Part shown: one piece after another, positions 39,925 through 45,734 of the stretch
Layout of the letters: the number at the start of each line of letters is the position of its first letter
Position numbering within the stretch: the first letter of the stretch is position 1
IMG/VR virus record: IMGVR_UViG_3300025728_000016
Coordinates: 1 to 45,734 of that record
DNA from: a virus
Reading direction: 5' to 3' (one strand)
Length of the DNA stretch: 45,734 bases
Position numbers and translations under genes: made by a program
Notes under the pieces: generated by a model
Databases searched by the model: none
What the model was told of the DNA's origin: nothing
What the model saw: the letters and a program-made list of their open reading frames with translations, nothing else

Positions 39925-40434
39925 ATGCCACGAATCCAATCCGATGCGGCGGGCGGCAAGAACGTACTAGCCTTCCTCGACATGCTGGCCTGGTCCGAAC
40001 TGGGCGCCGATTACCTGCGCCGCAGCGATGACGGCTACAACGTGATCGTCACCGGCACCGACGGCGTGCTGGAGATGTTCTACGACTACAGCACTCACCC
40101 ATTCGCCAATGGCCGGAAGTCAAAGGTGTTCAGCCGTTCTGGCCAGACCTCGAACGCCGCCGGCCGGTATCAGTTCATGCTGAAGGATTACGCCCACTAC
40201 CGCGACCAACTGAAACTGTCCGACTTCGGGCCGGTGAGTCAGGATCGCTGGGCCATCCAACTGATCAAAGAGCGCCGCGCCCTGGACGACGTAAAGGCCG
40301 GACGGGTCGAGTCAGCGATCGCTAAGTGCCGGAACATCTGGGCAAGCTTGCCCGGGGCAGGGTATGGCCAGCGCGAGCACAAGATGCAGGATCTGCTCGA
40401 CCAGTATGTCGCCGCTGGTGGGGTGCTGACATGA
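39925..40434 (+). CDS. Endolysin, lambda R-like
   Basis: The 169-residue protein fits the lambda R transglycosylase family: NVLAFLDMLAWSELGADYLRRSDDGYNVIVTG with catalytic-type Glu in W-S-E, then THPFANGR, SNAAGRYQFMLKDY and a C-terminal WASLPGAGYGQREHKMQDLL. It cleaves peptidoglycan at lysis. No signal peptide is visible, so it depends on a holin, which must be one of the membrane proteins 25 kb upstream. Confidence 0.92.
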   Translation: MPRIQSDAAGGKNVLAFLDMLAWSELGADYLRRSDDGYNVIVTGTDGVLEMFYDYSTHPFANGRKSKVFSRSGQTSNAAGRYQFMLKDYAHYRDQLKLSDFGPVSQDRWAIQLIKERRALDDVKAGRVESAIAKCRNIWASLPGAGYGQREHKMQDLLDQYVAAGGVLT

Positions 40435-40955
40435 CTGACCTGCGAGCTACGCTGCTCGCCTACGCACTGGGAGTGGCCGCAGCATCAGGTCTGGCGTGGT
40501 GGGGGCTGTCTTCCGCGTATGGTCGCGGCGAGGCGGCGGCCGATATGCGCTGGAAAGCCCAATGGGCCGATCAGGAGACGCTCCAGGCAAAAGGTTTGGC
40601 CGCCGCCACGACGGCCAATCGAACCGAAGAGCAACGCCGCCAAGCGGCAATCAATCAGGTAGCGAATGATGCGAAACAACAACAGGTTGCGGCGGTGGTT
40701 GATGCTACTGCCGCTGACGCTGCTGGCCAGCGGGTGCGCGACCAAGCAGGAAAACTGGCTGCCGGAGCAAGTTGCACCGCCGGCGATTCCGGAGCTACCC
40801 GCCGAAGCCAAGCAGCCACCCGCGCCGCCATGGTGCTTTCCGACCTGTTCCAGCGGGCTGACGCGCGAGCGGGAGAGCTGGCAAGAGCATATGACGCAGG
40901 CCGAATAGCCGGGTTGGCATGTGAGGCAGCCTATGCGGCTCTCAAATCAAAATGA
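40431..40955 (+). CDS. Inner spanin Rz
   Basis: The 174-residue protein overlaps the endolysin by ATGA. It has one N-terminal membrane helix (LLAYALGVAAASGLAWWGLSS) and a long helical periplasmic part (AQWADQETLQAKGLAAATTANRTEEQRRQ), the DUF2514/Rz type. It joins Rz1 to bridge the two membranes in the last step of lysis. Confidence 0.9.
   Translation: MTDLRATLLAYALGVAAASGLAWWGLSSAYGRGEAAADMRWKAQWADQETLQAKGLAAATTANRTEEQRRQAAINQVANDAKQQQVAAVVDATAADAAGQRVRDQAGKLAAGASCTAGDSGATRRSQAATRAAMVLSDLFQRADARAGELARAYDAGRIAGLACEAAYAALKSK
40666..40908 (+). CDS. Outer spanin Rz1, embedded in Rz
   Basis: This 80-residue frame lies wholly within Rz in another frame, the classical arrangement. It has a lipoprotein signal (WLMLLPLTLLASGC) and a Pro-rich periplasmic part (LPEQVAPPAIPELPAEAKQPPAPP). 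The lipidated Cys anchors it in the outer membrane. Confidence 0.88.
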   Translation: MMRNNNRLRRWLMLLPLTLLASGCATKQENWLPEQVAPPAIPELPAEAKQPPAPPWCFPTCSSGLTRERESWQEHMTQAE

Positions 40956-40985
40956 TTGTGATCTTCTAAAGTGCGGTGATATAAC
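40956..40985 (+). promoter_or_regulatory. Promoter of the AT-rich accessory gene
   Basis: TTGTGA (40956-40961) and TATAAC (40980-40985) with an 18-base spacer begin right at the end of Rz. No operator of the phage repressor is visible, so it is probably active in the lysogen. Confidence 0.5.
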
Positions 40986-41026
40986 CGATCGCGATAGGAG
41001 TCTATTCATCAAGTTTGGGGGTTTAT

Positions 41027-42175
41027 GTGTCGACTGTAACATATGAAGATACCAATCAGATGGTCAAGGCGCTCGCTCATGAGTTTGAAGATAGTTGGGT
41101 AAATCAGGAGTCGCTTAAATTTCTTAGGCGTGGGAAGTATGCCAAGACTCAAGTAAATATAAAGCATGTCCCGGAGGAGTGGAGCTCGAAAAGTTTTAGG
41201 TGCCAAAATGGACATGATTTTTATCCTGATTGGCTAGCAAAAATTCCACCGGTTTCTTGCTTTAAGCTGAAGAGTGGTATGTTCAGGCAGGCAACTGTTA
41301 ATACCGCGTGTACAGTTTGTGAAGCTGGCTTTGATATGGAGATTTATCAGCCGCGAATCCGTGGTGAAAGCGCAATATTTGGAGATGAAGCGTTTAGGGA
41401 GGTTGATGGGAAAACAGTATTGTGTTACTCGTTTGTGGGCTTTTCTGGCGGACCCAAGAAGCGCAGAACGTTCAAGAAAGAGTTCGATAAAGCCAAAAAA
41501 TACCTAGCTCCCACTATCAATCCGGATGACTGGGTTCTTCATGTTAAAGATTTAGTTGGTACCGAGCGCCGTAGAGGTATTGAACACTTGGCCCATCTCA
41601 ATCGTGATCAGGTTATCAAAGGTTTGAAGCAAGTATTGGCTGTGATTGCAAAGTACAGTGCTTCTCAAAGCCTCAACGTGTACAGCGCGATCAGCGTAGT
41701 AAAGCAAACGCGACTCGCGGGTGCAACAAAGCTACAAGCTCAGTCGTTCGCGTATAGCGCTGCTCTGATGAGAGTGGTGTCAGAATATACGAGAGCTGGA
41801 GTTATGCCGGCTTTCTACTTTGAAAGAACGGGGTCGGATGGGTGGGCTAAAGACTTATTTGACGGGGGGCGTCTCACGTTGTTGTGGGCCCGTTTAACCA
41901 ATGGGGTACCGGTGAAAAGCCCAGAGTTTGTTTTGCCAACGAATAATTTTCTTTTGGAAGTTGCAGATTCTATTAGTTATGTTGTTGCCAGAGAGTTGTA
42001 TGCCGTCGGGAGTCGTGCTTCAGGTAAGCCGCTTAACGCGGAGTTTGATACGAAGCTGTTAGGCCGTACGAGGTATATATGGACAGATGCAGAGGGTGGG
42101 TGGAATAATTTTTTTGGGAATGGCTTTCCGATGGCGGCGATGTTTAAAGGTACTGATTGGGAACGATTTATTTAG
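41027..42175 (+). CDS. AT-rich accessory gene: zinc-ribbon plus DUF3800-like protein
   Basis: The 382-residue protein has a possible zinc ribbon at residues about 60-105 (FRCQNGHDF, SCFKL, TACTVCEAGF). After it comes a region resembling DUF3800, an RNase H-like fold: FGDEAFREVDGKTVLCYSFVGF for the acidic first strand, WVLHVKDL, and near the end NNFLLEVADSISYVVAREL for the L-Q-x-A-D helix. This similarity is by eye. GTG at 41027 has GGGGG upstream; a TTG four codons earlier is possible. Base content is far more AT rich than the phage, so the gene was acquired separately. Its place after the lysis genes and own promoter fit a defence or other cargo gene. Confidence 0.6.
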   Translation: MSTVTYEDTNQMVKALAHEFEDSWVNQESLKFLRRGKYAKTQVNIKHVPEEWSSKSFRCQNGHDFYPDWLAKIPPVSCFKLKSGMFRQATVNTACTVCEAGFDMEIYQPRIRGESAIFGDEAFREVDGKTVLCYSFVGFSGGPKKRRTFKKEFDKAKKYLAPTINPDDWVLHVKDLVGTERRRGIEHLAHLNRDQVIKGLKQVLAVIAKYSASQSLNVYSAISVVKQTRLAGATKLQAQSFAYSAALMRVVSEYTRAGVMPAFYFERTGSDGWAKDLFDGGRLTLLWARLTNGVPVKSPEFVLPTNNFLLEVADSISYVVARELYAVGSRASGKPLNAEFDTKLLGRTRYIWTDAEGGWNNFFGNGFPMAAMFKGTDWERFI

Positions 42176-42266
42176 TTGTTGGCTAGATGCATTGAATGCT
42201 AACCAAGCTGGGCGATCCATGGCGAGAAAATTTGCTTGAGCATTGAGGGTATTCGATGAAGCCTAA

Positions 42267-42303
42267 AGCCCCCGGCTTATCGGTAAACCGGGGGGGGCTA
42301 TTT
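42267..42303. terminator. Bidirectional terminator hairpin
   Basis: AGCCCCCGG pairs with CCGGGGGGGCT around a 12-nt loop, between the accessory gene and the convergent small genes. Only ATTTAA follows on the plus strand and TTTAGG on the minus strand. Confidence 0.55.
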
Positions 42304-42332
42304 AACATACGACCCGTTATGGGTAACGCCGG

Positions 42333-42539
42333 TTACAGCATTTTGCTGAGCGGCACAGGTGGCTCAGGCTCGGCGGGCTTTCCCAGCACGTAAACCACTT
42401 GGGTAGTCAGTGACGCGCCTTGTACTGTCGGCTGCAGCCCTGGGACCACGGCCAGCAAGTGCCAGCCTTGGGCGAGCTTGGCATTCGCATCACGGCTGCC
42501 GTTGACTTCGATTACCTGTTTCACTTCACTGAACTGCAT
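42333..42539 (-). CDS. Small protein, paralog A
   Basis: The 68-residue protein starts MQFSEVKQVIEVNGSRDANAKLAQGWHLLAVVPGL with AAGGAGTCGAT before the ATG. It shares the pattern L-x-x-G-W-x-L-L-A-V ... Y-V-L-G-K-P-A with the gene at 42621-42854, so the two are tandem duplicates. The tail is Pro/Glu rich. Small sheet-helix protein of unknown function, oriented against the late genes; likely moron. Confidence 0.7.
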   Translation of the reverse strand: MQFSEVKQVIEVNGSRDANAKLAQGWHLLAVVPGLQPTVQGASLTTQVVYVLGKPAEPEPPVPLSKML

Positions 42540-42620
42540 ATCGACTCCTTGCTTTGCACAGTGGCCGTTCCAGGCTGGCCCGGCCGGAGTTCCTGTCTGC
42601 TCGTTATGGGTAACGCGGCG

Positions 42621-42854
42621 TCAGTCCTTTTTATCGTTTCCAAAAGCCCCAGCAGCGATGAACTGCTGACGGATCGGATTATTTGGATCGACCTCGGGTG
42701 CGGGCTTGCCCAATACGTAGCAAGGCAGATGTTTGCCGTTGTCACCATAGGAAGACGACGTCACTGCCAATAGCTTCCAGCCATCCCTAAGATGGCTATT
42801 GACCAATGACTCCCCGAACACTTGCTTGATTTCGACTGCATCGCTCATCTGCAT
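42621..42854 (-). CDS. Small protein, paralog B
   Basis: The 77-residue protein starts MQMSDAVEIKQVFGESLVNSHLRDGWKLLAVTSSS with AAGGAGCAAGACCG before the ATG. It repeats the I-K-Q-V, G-W-K-L-L-A-V and Y-V-L-G-K-P-A words of paralog A and has an extra C-terminal helix (NPIRQQFIAAGAFGND). The two genes are 81 bp apart and probably form one transcript. Family unknown to me. Confidence 0.7.
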   Translation of the reverse strand: MQMSDAVEIKQVFGESLVNSHLRDGWKLLAVTSSSYGDNGKHLPCYVLGKPAPEVDPNNPIRQQFIAAGAFGNDKKD

Positions 42855-42955
42855 CGGTCTTGCTCCTTGCACTGCATTGAGGCCGCGCCAGCCGGGCCCG
42901 GCCAGGGATGAGCGATTCTAATCACAGATTCGCCACCTGGCATGACGGCGGGCAT

Positions 42956-42980
42956 AAAAAATCCCCTAGGACGCCGGGGG
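42956..42980 (-). terminator. Minus-strand terminator near the prophage end
   Basis: CCCCCGG...CCTAGGGG forms an imperfect stem on the minus strand, followed by ATTTTTT. It would stop leftward transcription entering from the flanking DNA. Confidence 0.6.
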
Positions 42981-43161
42981 CTGGCTATGCAAGGGCCGGA
43001 CGGCCTGAGAACTGAATCTGCCTGCTGAGCAATCCGCACAGCCTACGGTTTAATAACTCTCAGTCAAACCTCTGAAAATCAATGGGGCAAAAATGGGGCA
43101 ACTCGTACGCCATTCCATGCCAATCCATGCTATTTAAGCGGCGTTCAATATTACTGGAAAG
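42981..43161. other. Possible right attachment region
   Basis: No gene is visible. The segment has a direct repeat TGGGGCA-AAAA-TGGGGCA (43084-43101) and a second one TCCATGC (43114 and 43124). Such clustered short direct repeats resemble integrase arm-type sites, and phage genes stop here. I could not compare with the left end, so the core site is unknown. Confidence 0.35.
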
Positions 43162-43198
43162 CCGCCTGTAAGCCCCGTTCGGTATGGCTTGCAGGCGG
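43162..43198. terminator. Stable hairpin ahead of the lipoprotein frame
   Basis: Arms CCGCCTGTAAGCC and GGCTTGCAGGCGG pair over 13 positions with one T-G, loop 11. It is followed by TTTGGG on the plus strand and CTTT on the minus strand. A weak terminator for either strand. Confidence 0.45.
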
Positions 43199-43199
43199 T

Positions 43200-43463
43200 T
43201 TGGGCATTAATACCCGAGCACAATTGGCGTTTGTCAGTTTGGCTGGATGCGCGAACCACCCACTGGACTGCGCCACCGGCCTGATTGCTTGGGATGATTG
43301 CCTTCCTGGCACGAAAGGATACGAGATTCGGCAGCAAAGCTTGGCCAATCTCGCAGGAGCAAAGGCGGCGAAAGATGCGCGGGATGATGCTCAATGGAGA
43401 TCCTACGGCGCCACTCCGGGCACTGATGCTTACGTCAGTTGTCGCGTTCAGTTGAGCAAATAG
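43200..43463 (+). CDS. Small lipoprotein frame, probably N-terminally damaged
   Basis: The frame encodes LAFVSLAGCANHPLDCATGLIAWDDCLPGTKGYEIRQQ and ends SYGATPGTDAYVSCRVQLSK. The L-A-G-C lipobox and the C-terminal words match a small Cys-rich lipoprotein family I know from Pseudomonas. The available start is TTG directly inside a hairpin, with no ribosome site and a hydrophobic stretch too short for export. The Cys usually preceding R-S-Y-G appears as Trp. It may be a decayed copy at the prophage junction. Confidence 0.45.
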   Translation: MGINTRAQLAFVSLAGCANHPLDCATGLIAWDDCLPGTKGYEIRQQSLANLAGAKAAKDARDDAQWRSYGATPGTDAYVSCRVQLSK

Positions 43464-43469
43464 GCCCGC

Positions 43470-44195
43470 TCACCCACCGAACAGATCATCCTGAGGGTCG
43501 CTGTCGACCGCCGCGATCAGATGCGGCCCCTGATTGCGCACATTCCCCACATCCTTGCTCACCTCGAACCAGGTAAATTCCTCGGTCGACCTGCAGCACT
43601 CCTTGGCGATCTCGGCGGCGCGCTCTGGCGTCGTCTCGGGATCAACCCATTCGCGAGCGTGCTCCGGGCTCAGCACCACTGGCCGGCGGTCGTGAATGTC
43701 CACCATGCCCTGATCTGAATCCGCAGTGATGATCACAAACCCGTCCTGCGGGTCTGGCTCCAGCCCCTCATGCACTTCTGCCAGCGCGGCGAAGAACATT
43801 GGGCCTTCCTCCTTCAGCCTGATGAAGTAGGGCTGCTTCTTCTTCGGATCATCCGGATCCTTCACCCACTCGAACCAGCCGTTGGCCGGGGCGAGCGCTC
43901 GGCCATTCGGCCACAGTTGTTTGAAAAACCTCCCTGTCATTACCGTTTCAACCCTGGCATTGATCGGCGCCGGACGTTTTCCTTCACCTTTCGCCCAGAA
44001 CGGCGACCATCCCCATTTCACTTTGTCCACGCTCAGCCCGCCGTCCACCGGCCGGATAATCTCGACCCGGGTCGACGGCGCAACGTTGAAGCGCTGAATC
44101 GGCCAGAGGTCGTAGCCGTTGATGACGATCTGCTTAGACGCCAGGTCTTTGAGGTAATGGTCCATCGGCTCGTAGATCGAGTAGCGTCCGCACAT
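43470..44195 (-). CDS. yedK: YedK/HMCES-type SOS-associated protein
   Basis: The 241-residue SRAP protein starts MCGRYS, so Cys2 becomes the N-terminal catalytic residue after Met removal. Further conserved words are FNVAPST, VKWGWSPFWAK, NARVET, ANGWFEW and HDRRPVVL. It forms a stable thiazolidine crosslink with abasic sites in single-stranded DNA and protects them. A perfect SOS box lies 60 bp upstream, shared with the divergent operon. Host and phage copies are both known; this one may be either. Confidence 0.93.
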   Translation of the reverse strand: MCGRYSIYEPMDHYLKDLASKQIVINGYDLWPIQRFNVAPSTRVEIIRPVDGGLSVDKVKWGWSPFWAKGEGKRPAPINARVETVMTGRFFKQLWPNGRALAPANGWFEWVKDPDDPKKKQPYFIRLKEEGPMFFAALAEVHEGLEPDPQDGFVIITADSDQGMVDIHDRRPVVLSPEHAREWVDPETTPERAAEIAKECCRSTEEFTWFEVSKDVGNVRNQGPHLIAAVDSDPQDDLFGG

Positions 44196-44228
44196 GGTGT
44201 CACCTGTCGAAAATCGGCTTATACAGTA

Positions 44229-44271
44229 TTGACCACGATAGCTCAGCTTAGTTAACTGTATGCATATACAG
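44229..44271 (+). promoter_or_regulatory. SOS-controlled promoter with LexA box
   Basis: CTGTATGCATATACAG (44256-44271) is a perfect LexA box and identical to the one at 1975-1990. It overlaps the start region of a likely promoter TTGACC (44229-44234) - 17 bases - TTAACT (44252-44257). It lies between divergent genes and may control both. Confidence 0.85.
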
Positions 44272-44289
44272 TATCAGAGAGAGCTGGCC

Positions 44290-44583
44290 ATGTATTTCCT
44301 CATCACACCGCGAATACGCTTAGGCGTGGCGATCGACAAAAAGGAGCTCCCCAAGATTCTCCCGGTCCGGGGAGATGTCCACATCATCGAAACGCATGAC
44401 GAACTGCTCGGGCGTACCACCACTACCGCCTGGGTATTCACCGCTGCCCCGGGGCCGGGAGTGCTTCCCCGTTTGCTGGACGTGACCATCACCGGAATGG
44501 CGACGAATGGGATGAACCTCACTGGCGTCGAGGTGATAGACGATGCGTTCTATGCGCAGTCATGGTGGTGCCGCTTTGAGTGA
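44290..44583 (+). CDS. Hypothetical SOS-regulated protein, 97 residues
   Basis: MYFLITPRIRLGVAIDKKELPKILPVRGDVHIIETHDE follows the LexA box by 18 bases with GAGAGAGCTGGCC before the ATG. The C-terminal half (LPRLLDVTITGMATNGMNLTGVEVIDDAFYAQSWWCRFE) looks globular. It is the first gene of the SOS operon and overlaps the UmuD-like gene. I do not know the family's function. Confidence 0.7.
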   Translation: MYFLITPRIRLGVAIDKKELPKILPVRGDVHIIETHDELLGRTTTTAWVFTAAPGPGVLPRLLDVTITGMATNGMNLTGVEVIDDAFYAQSWWCRFE

Positions 44584-44926
44584 CGGCATGCTTTTCGATC
44601 AGCAGAAAATCTCCCTCGATGAATTGTTCAACATCCGAGATCCGGGCACGTACCTGGTCAAGGTGGAAGGTGACAGCATGGAGGGCGCCGGCATCTTCTC
44701 CGGCGACCTCCTCATCGTGGACAAGGGCATGGAGCCGGCCGAGGGGATGATCATCATCGCTGTGGTCGACCAGGAGCCGACGGCTAAATACCTGACTTTC
44801 GAGTCTGGGATGCCCGTGCTCCGATCAGCGAGCCCGAAGTACCCACCGCGGTACATTCTGGAGAACAACGACTTCGAGGTTTGGGGCGTGGTCACCTACA
44901 GCATCCGCGACCACGATAGGAATTAG
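44543..44926 (+). CDS. UmuD/LexA-like S24 peptidase without partner
   Basis: The S24 domain is complete: YLVKVEGDSMEGAGIFSGDLLIVDKG with the nucleophile Ser in GDSM and the Lys in DQEPTAKYLTFE. From this start (GAGGTGAT upstream) it has 127 residues; an ATG at 44588 would give 112. There is no DNA-binding domain and no clear Ala-Gly or Cys-Gly cleavage pair in the short N-terminal arm, so it resembles processed UmuD'. No UmuC gene follows. It could modulate the host polymerase V or be a remnant of an umuDC-like operon. Confidence 0.8.
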   Translation: MRSMRSHGGAALSDGMLFDQQKISLDELFNIRDPGTYLVKVEGDSMEGAGIFSGDLLIVDKGMEPAEGMIIIAVVDQEPTAKYLTFESGMPVLRSASPKYPPRYILENNDFEVWGVVTYSIRDHDRN

Positions 44927-44928
44927 AG

Positions 44929-45234
44929 ATGGACTTCAAAGAGAGAGAATTGAAGATCTGGCATGACCTGCTCGACCATGAGGCCAGGCGCGAGTGCGCA
45001 ACCGACCACTGGTCTGGTGAGTTGCTGGGTCACGCCAAGGCGATGCGCAGGATGTCCGTCATCGATGATGAGGAGTTGTGCGAACTGCTCGAGCTGGCCG
45101 ATGCGGCATTCAGCCATGTCAATGAAGAGCTTGAGACCAGACGGTGGTTGGAGGAACAGCGAGGCATGGAGGAGGGTGAGGGTCGGCAGGACGCCGGAGA
45201 TGGCGGGGAATTTTTTCCCCAAAACAGCGGGTGA
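44929..45234 (+). CDS. Hypothetical protein, 101 residues
   Basis: MDFKERELKIWHDLLDHEARRE starts 2 bases after the UmuD-like stop. Highly charged helices (DDEELCELLELADAAFSHVNEELETRRWLEEQRGMEEGEG) form most of it. Likely the last gene of the SOS operon. No family recognised. Confidence 0.6.
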   Translation: MDFKERELKIWHDLLDHEARRECATDHWSGELLGHAKAMRRMSVIDDEELCELLELADAAFSHVNEELETRRWLEEQRGMEEGEGRQDAGDGGEFFPQNSG

Positions 45235-45247
45235 ACCTATTGAAAAC

Positions 45248-45284
45248 AAAGGGTTGCGAAGTGACGTATTGTCACCCTTTCTTC
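45248..45284 (+). terminator. Terminator-like hairpin after the SOS operon
   Basis: AAAGGG pairs with CCCTTT around an inner stem GTGAC/GTCAC; CTTC follows. A short T-rich end makes it a moderate terminator. It falls 13 bases after the stop of the operon. Confidence 0.5.
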
Positions 45285-45340
45285 ATGGCGATATCGGGCT
45301 CAAGCGCCTGATTGGTAAGGGGAATAGCCTTATTCCATTG

Positions 45341-45382
45341 TAGTAGTGCGCTATTACCTGCCCCCGTCGAGCGCTACTACTA
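45341..45382. repeat. Inverted repeat upstream of the Tat gene
   Basis: TAGTAGTGCGCT and AGCGCTACTACTA pair over 12 positions with one bulged T, 17-base loop. It lies 49 bp upstream of the host gene start and has no T-run. An operator for a dimeric regulator of that gene is a reasonable guess. Confidence 0.45.
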
Positions 45383-45431
45383 TCAATTGAGCTCTATTGC
45401 ACCGACAACAAAAATAACAAGGACAAAAGCC

Positions 45432-45734
45432 ATGAGAGACCTGATGCTCGATCGTCGCCGCTTCCTGCAGGGCAGTGGCGGATTGCTGTTGGGAACCCTG
45501 TTGTTTACCTCCGGACCTATAGCATTGCTGGCGCCGAGCAGGACCTGGGCGCTGGAGATGAGCACGCTGGACAGCGCCACCGGCAGCAAGCTGTTGCTGG
45601 TGATCCGCAGGATTTTCCCCCATGACACCATGGAAGATGCCGTCTATGCATTTTCCGTCAAAGCCCTGGACGACAAGGCTGCTCAGGATCCGGGTATCGC
45701 CGATCTGCTGAAGAAAGGCCTGGCCGATCTCGAT
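45432..45734 (+). CDS. Tat-exported host protein, cut by window end
   Basis: The first 101 residues start MRDLMLDRRRFLQGSGGLLLG, with the twin-arginine motif RRRFLQG, a hydrophobic stretch (GTLLFTSGPIALLAP) and cleavage around TWA-LEM. The following part (SKLLLVIRRIFPHDTMEDAVYAFSVKALDDKA) resembles the small Tat subunit that accompanies GMC-type membrane dehydrogenases (gluconate 2-dehydrogenase subunit 3-like). It should be periplasmic and would be followed by the large subunit outside the window. The start has ACAAGGACAAAAGCC upstream. Confidence 0.85.
   Translation, partial: MRDLMLDRRRFLQGSGGLLLGTLLFTSGPIALLAPSRTWALEMSTLDSATGSKLLLVIRRIFPHDTMEDAVYAFSVKALDDKAAQDPGIADLLKKGLADLD

Larger units (their letters stand above)
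1..43140. mobile_element. Lambda-type siphovirus prophage, left end outside the window
   Basis: An unbroken phage gene order runs from immunity region through replication, Nin genes, lysis, packaging, head, lambda-order tail, endolysin and spanins. No core gene shows an obvious disruption. The integrase and left attachment site are not in the window. The right boundary is not proven: a direct repeat TGGGGCA...TGGGGCA at 43,084-43,101 sits where the phage genes end. The SOS genes at 43.47-45.23 kb may be host or phage. The next certain host gene starts at 45,432. The right coordinate given is therefore an estimate. Confidence 0.85.

Noticed and set aside
43134-43394. 86-codon minus-strand frame opposite the lipoprotein
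   Set aside because: No start signal and unnatural composition; likely shadow.
1-45734. tRNA, rRNA, CRISPR array or insertion sequence
   Set aside because: I found no tRNA-like cloverleaf, no regularly spaced repeats and no transposase. The iterons at 7708-7812 differ in their centres and lie in a gene, so they are not CRISPR repeats.

Overview
The window is almost entirely one integrated lambda-type siphovirus prophage in a Pseudomonas chromosome, probably of the fluorescens/syringae side of the genus. The host call rests on a DUF1654 gene (a family I know only from Pseudomonas), GC-rich codon use, and Pseudomonas-type phage modules (DUF2280 small terminase, DUF4055 portal, phage CII/Rha regulators). 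The left end runs off the window: no integrase is visible, and position 1 cuts a minus-strand gene. The right end lies somewhere between about 43.08 and 45.4 kb. From 45,432 a Tat-signal protein gene, cut by the window edge, is clearly host.

Layout. 1-5.6 kb is the leftward early/immunity arm on the minus strand: a YubB-like protein, an SOS-controlled DUF1654 gene, small proteins, a Panacea-type toxin-antitoxin pair, a BRCT protein, a secreted protein and the S24 repressor. Operators of one 16-bp family lie at both ends of this arm: two over a consensus leftward promoter (1,616-1,656) and three at exact 24-bp spacing between the repressor and cro (5,568-5,631). This is the OL/OR logic of lambda. 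5.6-13.2 kb is the rightward early operon: Cro, CII-like, Rha antirepressor, an O-like replication protein with five iterons inside its gene, an unknown partner protein, a chain of small overlapping genes, NinB, NinG and a possible late antiterminator. A possible late promoter plus terminator follows at 13.2-13.3 kb.

13.4-16.8 kb holds an acidic disordered protein, a secreted moron, two holin-like membrane proteins, a 31-residue membrane peptide, a proteasome/HslV-like hydrolase and a phage metallopeptidase. 16.8-25.7 kb is packaging and head: small and large terminase, portal, gp7-like protein, scaffold, capsid and connectors. 25.8-39.9 kb is a lambda-order tail: tube, G/GT chaperones with a GGGAAAC slippery site, tape measure, M, L, K, I, J and fibers. 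Three moron-like genes are embedded in or near it: a minus-strand 70-residue gene, a lipoprotein between I and J, and the fiber-linked small proteins. 39.9-41.0 kb is endolysin plus Rz/Rz1. An AT-rich gene with its own promoter follows (41.0-42.2 kb); it looks like a zinc-ribbon plus DUF3800-like protein and is the best candidate for an uncharacterised accessory or defence function. Two tandem paralogous small genes come next.

43.1-45.2 kb contains a possible integrase-site region, a doubtful lipoprotein, a YedK/HMCES protein and a divergent SOS-box operon with a UmuD-like protein that has no UmuC partner. The prophage looks intact from repressor to lysis: I saw no frameshift or deletion in a core head, tail or lysis gene.
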